Part shown: one piece after another, positions 1 through 7,912 of the stretch | How the letters are laid out: every line of letters begins with the position of its first letter | How positions within the stretch are numbered: position 1 is the stretch's first letter | Assembly: GCA_026393735.1 (NCBI GenBank) | Contig: JAPKZP010000461.1 | Coordinates: 1-7,912, forward strand | Source: Acidobacteriota bacterium | Lineage (GTDB): Bacteria > Acidobacteriota > Vicinamibacteria > Vicinamibacterales > JAKQTR01 | Direction of reading: 5' to 3' | DNA: 7,912 bases | The notes under the pieces: model-generated | What the model saw: the letters and a program-made list of their open reading frames with translations, nothing else | Told to the model about the DNA's origin: nothing | Database searches by the model: none | Program-made: the position numbers and the translations under genes

Positions 1-1
1 C

Positions 2-631
2 TTTGACATCGTCCGGCCTTTCAAGGACGGGCTGGCGGGTGTCGCCGAGATGGCCACCCGCACGCCCATGACGTTCAAGTTCCGCGTCATCGACCGTGAC
101 GGTCAGACGGTTGTTCCAGGGCCGTTCGACAACATCGGCACCTTCGGCAACGGCGTGGTGGGCGTCTCCCGCGGCGAGAAGTGGGGTCTCATCGACGCGC
201 AGGGCCGTGCGATCACGCCTCTGATCTACGACAGCATCGGCACGTGCCGCGAACAGCGCTGCGAGGTCCAGCGCGGCGAACAGTGGGGATTCATCGACAT
301 CGCCGGCCAGCTCGTCATCCCGGCGAAGTACGAGACGGTCAATGCTTTCGAGCACGGCCTGGCTGCGGTGTACGAGAAGACGACGGACGCCGCTGGCCAG
401 CCGGTCAGGAATCCCCGCCCGTTCTTCATCGATCGCGCCGGTCAGGTCCAGTTCACCGGCCCGGCGTCTGCCACGCCGGTGATCTACCGTGATGTCATCT
501 ACGTAGAATCCGACACCGCGTGCGGCTACATCGACCGTCTGGGTCGTGTCGTGGTAATGGCCGAGCAGCGCGGGGGGCGGTGGGTGGTGGTCGACACGAC
601 CGGGCAGGTGATCTGGCCTGCCGGGCAGTGA
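2..631 (+). CDS. WG-repeat protein, C-terminal part (5' end outside window)
   Basis: The frame is open from the left edge (base 2) to the TGA at 629-631, giving 209 residues; the true start lies upstream, and the first in-window ATG (position 50) sits inside a repeat, so it is not the start. The protein is a series of WG (KWGF/beta-hairpin) repeats. Two are textbook units, KWGLIDAQGRAITP and QWGFIDIAGQLVIP, each followed by a Y/F-D/E hairpin strand. Earlier and later units are degenerate (FRVIDRDGQTVVPG, CGYIDRLGRVVV, RWVVVDTTGQVIWP), with the tryptophan or glycine replaced. WG repeats usually form extended beta structures in secreted or surface proteins of unknown role; no catalytic motif is visible here. 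A signal peptide, if there is one, would lie outside the window. The gene converges on the EF-P-like gene with only 12 bp between the two stop codons. The family assignment is firm; the function is unknown. Confidence 0.85.
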   Translation, partial: FDIVRPFKDGLAGVAEMATRTPMTFKFRVIDRDGQTVVPGPFDNIGTFGNGVVGVSRGEKWGLIDAQGRAITPLIYDSIGTCREQRCEVQRGEQWGFIDIAGQLVIPAKYETVNAFEHGLAAVYEKTTDAAGQPVRNPRPFFIDRAGQVQFTGPASATPVIYRDVIYVESDTACGYIDRLGRVVVMAEQRGGRWVVVDTTGQVIWPAGQ

Positions 632-643
632 GGGTGCTGGGGA

Positions 644-1219
644 TCAGGCCCGGCCGCAGAACTCCCGGGTTTCCGTGTTGACGCGGACCTTCTCGCCTTC
701 CTTGATGAAGAGCGGGACGCGGATCTCGATGCCCGTCTGCATGGTCGCGGCCTTGGTGACGCTGCCGCTGGCGGTGTCGCCGCGGATGCCCGGCTCGGTA
801 TAGGTGACGGTGAGCTCGACCTGCTGCGGCAGCTGCAGGCCGATGACGTTGCCGTTGAACGTGAGGATTTGCACGATCTGGCCGTCCACGAGGAAGTCCT
901 TCGCATCGGCCAGCATCTCGTCGCCCAGGGTCAGCGTTTCGTAACTTTCCTGGTCCATGAAGTGGGACCCTGCGCTGTCGCTGTAGAGGTAGCTGGCCGC
1001 AAGCTGCGCGAGATCGGGCTCCTTGAACTTGTCGCTGGCCTTGAAGGTCTTGTCGAAGACGGCGCGGGACTTCAGGTTCCGCATCTTGACGCGCACCAGC
1101 GTCTGGCCGCCGCGGGCCGTCGGGGTGGAAATGTCCACGTCGAGGCACACGAAGGGCATGTCATCGAACTCGAAGAACATCTTCCGCTTGATATCGATCG
1201 CTTCAATCAGGGCAGCCAT
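644..1219 (-). CDS. Elongation factor P-like protein, EfpL/YeiP type
   Basis: A 191-residue protein of the usual EF-P length. It should bind the ribosome between the P and E sites and relieve stalling on proline-rich or otherwise difficult nascent chains. The N-terminal KOW-like domain is roughly residues 1-65, followed by two OB-fold domains (about 70-130 and 131-191). The EF-P signature is intact at residues 156-175 (K156, A158, G163, V168-P169, G175). The diagnostic loop is STPTARGGQT at 31-40, followed by RVKMRN. Canonical EF-P has PGKGQ here with a modified lysine; this protein has Arg36 and no lysine at the tip, matching the SPTARG loop of E. coli YeiP/EfpL, and its end (REFCGRA) resembles YeiP (RRYMGRA). 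The start at 1219 is chosen because GAGGGAG lies 3 nt upstream (1223-1229) and homology begins there; the frame stays open to 1564 but would overlap the neighbouring gene. The cysteine in the C-terminal motif is a local variation. Confidence 0.9.
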   Translation of the reverse strand: MAALIEAIDIKRKMFFEFDDMPFVCLDVDISTPTARGGQTLVRVKMRNLKSRAVFDKTFKASDKFKEPDLAQLAASYLYSDSAGSHFMDQESYETLTLGDEMLADAKDFLVDGQIVQILTFNGNVIGLQLPQQVELTVTYTEPGIRGDTASGSVTKAATMQTGIEIRVPLFIKEGEKVRVNTETREFCGRA

Positions 1220-1247
1220 GGTCTCCCTCGGAGCAACGAGCCTCGCA

Positions 1248-1265
1248 CGCGGCCCCTGGGCCGCG
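1248..1265 (-). promoter_or_regulatory. GC-rich hairpin in the leader of the EF-P-like gene
   Basis: CGCGGCCC and GGGCCGCG form a perfect inverted repeat of 8-bp arms around CT. It lies 29 to 46 bases upstream of the EF-P-like start, downstream of the candidate -10 box. If transcription starts near 1274 the hairpin would be in the mRNA leader. In RNA a two-base loop is too tight, so the outermost loop pair would open. No U-tract follows it, so it is not a typical terminator. A role in leader structure or as a protein-binding dyad is only inferred. Confidence 0.35.
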
Positions 1266-1280
1266 CATCCCGGACCTTCC

Positions 1281-1310
1281 ATTCTACCGGAGGTCGGATT
1301 CCGATGCCGG
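1281..1310 (-). promoter_or_regulatory. Candidate sigma-70-like promoter for the EF-P-like gene
   Basis: On the minus strand TAGAAT (1281-1286) matches the -10 consensus at five of six bases and stands out in GC-rich DNA. A weak -35, CCGGCA (1305-1310, three of six), is 18 bp upstream. The spacer contains an 11-bp dyad, TCGGA-A-TCCGA (1294-1304), where a regulator could bind. Predicted initiation near 1274 would give a leader of about 55 nt. The -10 is the main support; the -35 is poor. Confidence 0.35.
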
Positions 1311-1354
1311 CCGGGGGCTGGCGCCGGCGGTGGCACGCGGGCACGCAGACGACG

Positions 1355-1385
1355 TATGCTTAGAGGTTCATAGGTCATAGGAGAG
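1355..1385 (+). promoter_or_regulatory. Weak -10 candidate, tandem TCATAGG repeat and ribosome-binding site of the isocitrate dehydrogenase gene
   Basis: TATGCT (1355-1360) matches the -10 consensus at four of six bases with no recognisable -35. Two head-to-tail copies of TCATAGG (1368-1374 and 1375-1381) follow. The second copy runs into the Shine-Dalgarno sequence AGGAGAG (1379-1385), which is 6 nt from the ATG at 1392. The ribosome-binding site is well supported and fixes the start; the promoter is a guess. Confidence 0.5.
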
Positions 1386-1391
1386 CCGAGC

Positions 1392-3623
<2,232 letters not shown>

Positions 3624-3654
3624 CGGTCCCCTTCTTCGTTCGCGCCCAACGACA

Positions 3655-3682
3655 CGAATGCCCACCACGTGGTGGGCATTCG
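3655..3682. terminator. Perfect 28-bp palindrome, probable bidirectional terminator
   Basis: The arms CGAATGCCCACCAC and GTGGTGGGCATTCG are exact complements with no spacer, so the RNA would fold into a 12-bp stem with an ACGU loop on either strand. The element sits 32 bp after the isocitrate dehydrogenase stop and 18 bp beyond the 3' end of the receptor gene, which is where a shared terminator for convergent genes belongs. The T-tract on the plus side is short (CGTTTCCC), and on the minus side almost absent, so termination may be factor-assisted or weak. Confidence 0.7.
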
Positions 3683-3700
3683 CGTTTCCCGGCTGCCCGA

Positions 3701-6700
3701 TCAGAAGAGCAACTTGACGCCGAGACGCGCCTGTCTCGGCATCTGGAAGCCCGGCGCAGGAGCGATGCTCGCGCCTTCCACCATGAAGCGTGGATCGGCC
3801 GCCCACCCGGGGGTCGTTGTCTTGAGCGCGGCCACGTCCACCTGGTGGGCGTAGAACGCCGGCTCGTCGAAGTTGATGTACTTGCCGTTCGCGCTTTCGG
3901 TCGCCCAGTAGTTGGTGGCGACGCGCTGATTGAAGAGATTCAGGATATTGATGCTGATCTCCAGGCGGTACCGGCCGCCCATCTTGAACTCGTGCTGGGC
4001 CATCAGGTCCGTCTGCGAGTAATCGGGTACCCGCTCCCGGTGATGGCTGCGATCTCGCGCGTCTTCGGGATGCCGCTGGCGGCGTAGACGTTCATGCCGA
4101 GGGTGCTGCCGAACGGGAACTGGTAGATGACCTGCGCCTTCACCTGGTGCGGCCGGTCGGTGGCCAGCGGCCCGTTGACCTCGTAGCCCTTGCCGTCGAA
4201 CGACTGCAACGGGTAATCGTACAGGCGGCCGGTGTTCGGGGACGTCCGGCCGTTCTCGTCGGTCTGGTCGAGGCCGGAGTAGTTCCCGTAGAGGCGGCTC
4301 CACAGGTAACTGACCCGCGCGGAGTACCGGTTCGAGAAGTTCTTCGTCAACGCCATCTCGACCGCGTCGTAGATGCGCTTCGCCTTGGGCAGCCCGACGG
4401 ACGGGTTGCAGCCGAGATCCGGCCCGCACGCGACCGTTCGCATCCCGAACCCGGGGTTGCCGATGAGGTAGATCTCACCGTCCGGGCTCCACGTCCCGAT
4501 GTCATCAACGGCGCGGTCGAGCCACTTGCGGATGTAGCGCGCGCTGACGGCGGCCACCGCCGACAACTGGTGCTCGAGGCCCGCCGACATCTCCTGGGAC
4601 CGCATGGGCTTGAGACCGGGATCGACGCCGCTCGGCGCGCGGTAGTCGAACGGTCCCATGATCAGCGTGCCCATCGAGGCCGGGCACGCGGGAGGGCAGT
4701 TGCCCTTCCCGACCGGGTCGAGCAGCGTCGTCCAGTTCGGTGTCTCGAGGGTGTAGAAATACTCCTGCCATTTGTCGCCGCCGAACGCGCCGCGCGTCAG
4801 TTGCATCTTGAAGATGTCGTAGAAGATGCCCCACGACGCGTAGGTCTTCCACTTGCCGTCTCCCTTGACGTCCCACGCCAGGCCGACCCGCGGCGCCAGC
4901 TTGTCCTGGAAGCCGAACTTGATGGCGCTCATGCCGATGGTCCCCTGCGCCGGGAGGCCGGTCAGCAGATCGAGGCCAGGCTGGAAGGGCGCAACCGTCT
5001 CGGTCTCGGTGCGCAGGCCCAGGTTGACGGTCATCCGGCTGGTGACCGTCCAGGCGTCCTGGATGAACATCCCCAGGTTGTTCGTCGCGACCTCGCCGGT
5101 CGTGCTGAATCCGCGGCTCGTGCCCGTTGGCAGCGCGACGCGGAACCGGTAGTAGCCGAACGCGCCGGTCATGCCGCCGAAGCGCCGCGAGCCGTCCGTC
5201 GCGGAGTACAACTGGGCGTACGGCCCCGTTTCGTAGGTGTTGACGCTGTTGGCAATGCGGTCCACCTGGAAGCCGCCCTTGATCGCGTGTTCCCCGCCGA
5301 ACCTGCCGTACCACGTCGAGTCGACCTGGAACGACAGACGCTCCTGCTTGTCGAAATCAATCGCCGTGTTGCTCGGCACGTTCACGGCGCCCGATGTCTT
5401 CTGCAGCGCCGCCGGCACTCCCGGCATGTTGATCGTGCTGGTGCGCCAGAGGTAGCGAGACCCGGTCGGGATGCCGTAAGTCTGGCGATCTGCCTGGAAG
5501 TACCCCACGCGCGCACTGCAGAACAGGCTCGGCTTCACCACCCAGTCGGCCTGGCCGGACAGACTGACATTGGGACGCGTGGTGCCGAAGTTGTAGTCGA
5601 GCCCGGGCATGTCCGATCCGTCCGCTGCCGGCAGGCCCTGCTGGGTCCCCACGCTGTCGGTCCTGGTCCAGCTGCTGTTGTACGCGACGCGCGTGCGGAA
5701 GTTCGGCCGGAGCTGCGACGTCTGGTTCACCGAGACGTACTGCGACGGGATGTCCCGTGTCGCGCTCTCCTGCGTGCGCTTGTCGCCCACCCAGGTGACC
5801 GTTCGCCGGATCTGCTCGTAGGTCGGCTGGTAGGCGGCGAAGAACCAGGCCCTGTCCCTCAGCAGCGGGCCGCCGACGGAGAACCCGGGCTCCATCCGAC
5901 TGTAGCGGTCCTTCGGGTACGTGACGAACTCCGCCTGGCTGGCATCATCCAGCTTCAGGCGCAGGGTCGGGTTCCCCACCTGGTAGCCGGACGGCGCGGC
6001 CCCCATGAACCCCGAGTGCTCCAGATAGAACAGCGCATTGCCGCGCAGGGCGTTCGTGCCGCTCTTGGTGATGACGTTGATGACGCCGCCCGTGGCGCCG
6101 CCGTACTCGGCGGTGTAGCCGGACGACTTGACCTGCACTTCCTCGACGAAGTCGGGCAGCACCTGCTTGCCGGTGCCGCCGGTCACGAGGTCACTGGTCT
6201 CGGCGCCGTCAACGATGTAGCGGTTCTCGGAGGTCGTGGCCCCGTCAATCATCAGGCCGTTCGACTTGCCCTCGCCGTTGGCGCCGGGCGCCTGCGTCAC
6301 GAGCGAGGTGAAGTCGCGGCCCTTGGGGAGCAGGTCGATCTGCTCGCGGGCGATGCTGGTGGCGCGCGCGCTCTGCTTCGTGTCCACCAGCGGCGCCTCG
6401 GCCTTGACCACCACTTCTTCGCTGACGCCACCCAGTTGCAGGGTGAAGTCGACCGACTTGATCTGTCCGAGCAGCAACTCGAGGTTGTCCACCTGGGCCG
6501 TCCGGAAGCTGGCAAGCTGCGCCGTGACCATGTACCTGCCCGGCAGCAGCGACGGGAACCGGTAGGTGCCATCCGCGTCCGTGATGGCCGAGGTCACCGC
6601 CCCCTGCACGTGGCGGGCTTCGACGGTCACGCCGGGAAGCACACCACCCTGCACGTCCTTGACCACGCCTCGAATGGACGCACTCTGCTCCTGCGCCGCC

Positions 6701-6756
6701 GCTGGCCAGGCCAGGACGGCGGTCGCCAAGAGGACGCTGAGAATTCGCCTTCGCAT
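3701..6756 (-). pseudogene. TonB-dependent receptor, Oar-like, with a frameshift near the 3' end
   Basis: An outer-membrane receptor that would import a ligand using TonB energy; the substrate cannot be read from the sequence. The first frame (6756 to 4003, 917 residues) has a signal peptide (1-21, cleavage after WPAAA), a carboxypeptidase-regulatory-like beta-sandwich (about 27-107), a plug (about 115-232, with IDGATTSENRYIVDG and GGVINVITKSGTN) and most of the beta barrel. Near 4020-4030 the barrel continues in the -1 frame: GSGYP in the first frame leads directly to PDYSQTDLMAQHEF in the second, which runs to the stop at 3701 and ends LGVKLLF with the terminal Phe expected of barrel proteins. 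Joined, the product would be about 1018 residues, normal for this family. As it stands, translation adds ITRRRT and stops, losing the last 108 residues. There is no slippery heptamer, so programmed slippage is unlikely; a real mutation, a short deletion or a sequence error are the choices. The start is supported by GGAGGAG 7 nt upstream. Two close cysteine pairs (687/691 and 777/783) lie in probable loops. Confidence 0.88.
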
Positions 6757-6763
6757 GTCCGTT

Positions 6764-6770
6764 CTCCTCC
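6764..6770 (-). promoter_or_regulatory. Strong Shine-Dalgarno sequence of the TonB-dependent receptor
   Basis: GGAGGAG on the minus strand, 7 nt before the ATG at 6756. It is a near-perfect anti-16S match and fixes the start directly before the signal peptide MRRRILSVLLATAVLAWPAA. Confidence 0.8.
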
Positions 6771-6788
6771 CCGCAAAGTCCGCACGAA

Positions 6789-6887
6789 ACCTGACACCGG
6801 ATTGCCGGCTGGTTTTCGGCCGCGGAACACCTGACAGGTTCGAAGGTACGTCCGGGTTGGAAGGAAGTCTTTACGCAGCGCCTGTCA
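6789..6887. repeat. Repeated ACCTGACA / TGACAGG elements upstream of the receptor gene
   Basis: ACCTGACA occurs at 6789-6796 and again at 6829-6836, exactly 40 bp apart and in similar context (GAAACCTGACA, GAACACCTGACA). The second copy is part of a short dyad, ACCTG-A-CAGGT (6829-6839). A third, inverted element CCTGTCA lies at 6881-6887. All fall in the 186-bp gap between the receptor start and the TPR gene stop, where the receptor promoter must be. They could be operator half-sites; with seven to eight bases each, chance is not excluded. No convincing -35/-10 pair was found in this gap. Confidence 0.35.
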
Positions 6888-6942
6888 TTCGCCTACCGGA
6901 AGCCTCGAAAGGTCCTGTATTCGCCCCCGGGGCGCACACGCG

Positions 6943-7911
6943 TCAACGGATGCCGAGCGCGGCGCGTTCCTGACGAGCGGCAACCAGAAGCGGCGTGTCC
7001 GGCTCGGCGCTGTTCATGGATTCGAGGTCCGCGTCGTAGGCGGCGCGGCTGCCCCGTATGTCTCCCGCGGCGCGCAAGGCACGGGCGAGTCCGAGACGCG
7101 CGAACGGGACCCAGGGAGACGTGGGCGCGACCAGGCGAAGGCGCAACAGCTCCTGGAAGATCTCAGCCGCCTCTCTCGGTCGGCCCGCGGCGATCTCGAT
7201 CAGGGCCCGCGCACCGAGCGGTGCGAGGCCGAAGTCGCGGCCGCGCTCGAACCGTGCAACCTGGCCGATCGTGTCCCGCGCCCGGACATACTGGCCCGAA
7301 GCGGCTTCGACAAGTGCCCGAGCGACAGGGAGCCAGACAGGCTTCGCACAGATACCAGGCTCCGTGCGACGAACGGCGTCGTCGATGAGCGAGCCGGCGC
7401 GAGCGGCATCGCCGGCGAGTGCGAAGACGACGGCCGCCGCCAGCATCGTGCCCGGCCGTGCGTCGAGGGCGAGCGCCGCGTCGGCCGTGCGCTGCGCCGC
7501 GCGCGCGTCGCCCAGGAGCGCCTCCATCTCGGCTTCCCGCATGCGAATCGCGGCCTGCCTCGTCGGGGCTGCGCCCTGTGCGGCCATGCGTGCCGCCTCC
7601 GACCACAGCGGCCGCGCCTCACGAAGCCGCCCGGACGACGCGGCAGCCTGCGCGCGGTATTGGATCATCGTGATCGCATCCAATGGGTTGGGAGGCGACC
7701 ATCGCGCCTGTTCCAGCATGGCCGCCGCATCGCCGTCTGCGAACGCCACCTGGAAAGCCAAGCCGTGCCACACGACGTCGCCGACGCCGCGGCTCGCGGC
7801 GTCACGCAGCGCCTGCCTGGCCTCGGCCACGCGGTTGGTCCCCAGGTAAGCGGTCACCAGCATCCTCATCGCCACCGAACTGTACGGCGCGAGCCGGACG
7901 GCTTCGCGCGC
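6943..7911 (-). CDS. TPR-repeat protein, C-terminal part (5' end outside window)
   Basis: The frame is open from the right edge to the TGA at 6943-6945, giving 322 residues; the first possible in-window start (GTG at 7875) lies inside a repeat helix, so the gene begins beyond the edge. The sequence is almost entirely alpha-helical, alanine- and arginine-rich, in helix pairs of about 34-40 residues with the TPR spacing of small residues. Examples are AYLGTNRVAEARQALRDA near the start, AAASSGRLREARPLWSEAA, GDARAAQRTADAALALDA, AAGRPREAAEIFQELLRLR and LARALRAAGDIRGSRAAYDA close to the end. Such domains mediate protein contacts. The tail pattern (ARLGLARALRAAGD, then a final Y-D helix and PDTPLLVAARQE) resembles C-termini of acidobacterial TPR Ser/Thr kinases and CadC-like winged-helix regulators, so the missing N-terminus may be a kinase or DNA-binding domain; this is inference. 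It reads in the same direction as the receptor gene, 186 bp upstream of it. Confidence 0.8.
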   Translation of the reverse strand, partial: AREAVRLAPYSSVAMRMLVTAYLGTNRVAEARQALRDAASRGVGDVVWHGLAFQVAFADGDAAAMLEQARWSPPNPLDAITMIQYRAQAAASSGRLREARPLWSEAARMAAQGAAPTRQAAIRMREAEMEALLGDARAAQRTADAALALDARPGTMLAAAVVFALAGDAARAGSLIDDAVRRTEPGICAKPVWLPVARALVEAASGQYVRARDTIGQVARFERGRDFGLAPLGARALIEIAAGRPREAAEIFQELLRLRLVAPTSPWVPFARLGLARALRAAGDIRGSRAAYDADLESMNSAEPDTPLLVAARQERAALGIR

Positions 7912-7912
7912 G

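Noticed and set aside
618..628. CTGCC-G-GGCAG dyad at the end of the WG-repeat gene as a terminator
   Set aside because: The arms are only five bases, the single-base loop cannot form in RNA without losing pairs, it lies inside the coding sequence, and no T-tract follows.
4019..4035. Programmed -1 ribosomal frameshifting in the receptor gene
   Set aside because: The joint (GGGTACCC on the coding strand) does not fit the X-XXY-YYZ slippery pattern, and TonB receptors are not known to use recoding. Mutation or sequence error is simpler.
4147..6834. An 895-codon open frame on the plus strand, antisense to the receptor gene
   Set aside because: It is low-complexity, rich in Arg, Val, Ala, Gly and Asp, with no recognisable domain. 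It mirrors the receptor's codons and is the usual by-product of extreme third-position GC. The opposite strand has clear homology, a signal peptide and a strong ribosome-binding site.
6824..6855. GGAAC-type ECF sigma-factor promoter on the plus strand
   Set aside because: It would face away from the receptor and into the antisense strand of the TPR gene, and the -10 part does not match well.

Overview
This is a GC-rich window whose coding third positions are strongly G/C biased. It fits a free-living soil or sediment Gram-negative bacterium. The best guess is an acidobacterium (Vicinamibacteria-like), or a related metagenome-derived genome. The main reasons are an Oar-like outer-membrane TonB-dependent receptor with an N-terminal carboxypeptidase-regulatory-like domain, a TPR C-terminus of the kind attached to large acidobacterial kinases and regulators, and an elongation factor P paralogue with the arginine-tipped loop. 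The phylum is an inference from gene content, not a measurement.

Layout from left to right: (1) the C-terminal end of a WG-repeat protein (+), cut by the left edge; (2) 12 bp later, in convergent orientation, an EF-P-like gene of the EfpL/YeiP type (-); (3) a 172-bp divergent intergenic region with a candidate promoter, a GC-rich hairpin and two ribosome-binding sites; (4) a complete monomeric NADP-dependent isocitrate dehydrogenase gene (+); (5) a 77-bp convergent gap holding a perfect 28-bp palindrome, probably a bidirectional terminator; (6) a large TonB-dependent receptor gene (-) whose reading frame is broken near its 3' end, so it is annotated as a pseudogene or frameshifted gene; (7) a 186-bp upstream region with repeated ACCTGACA elements; (8) the C-terminal 322 residues of a TPR-type protein (-), cut by the right edge. 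No gene-free stretch exceeds 300 bases, and no tRNA, rRNA, CRISPR array or insertion sequence was seen.

The genes do not form an obvious shared pathway or operon; each appears to be its own transcription unit. Isocitrate dehydrogenase is central metabolism (TCA cycle and NADPH supply), the EF-P paralogue is translation, and the receptor is outer-membrane nutrient uptake. I did not find a convincing new multi-gene system. The points most worth a second look are the broken receptor, whose two frames join so neatly that a short out-of-frame deletion or a one-base error is likely, and the EF-P paralogue, which lacks the modifiable lysine and carries the EfpL-type STPTARG loop.
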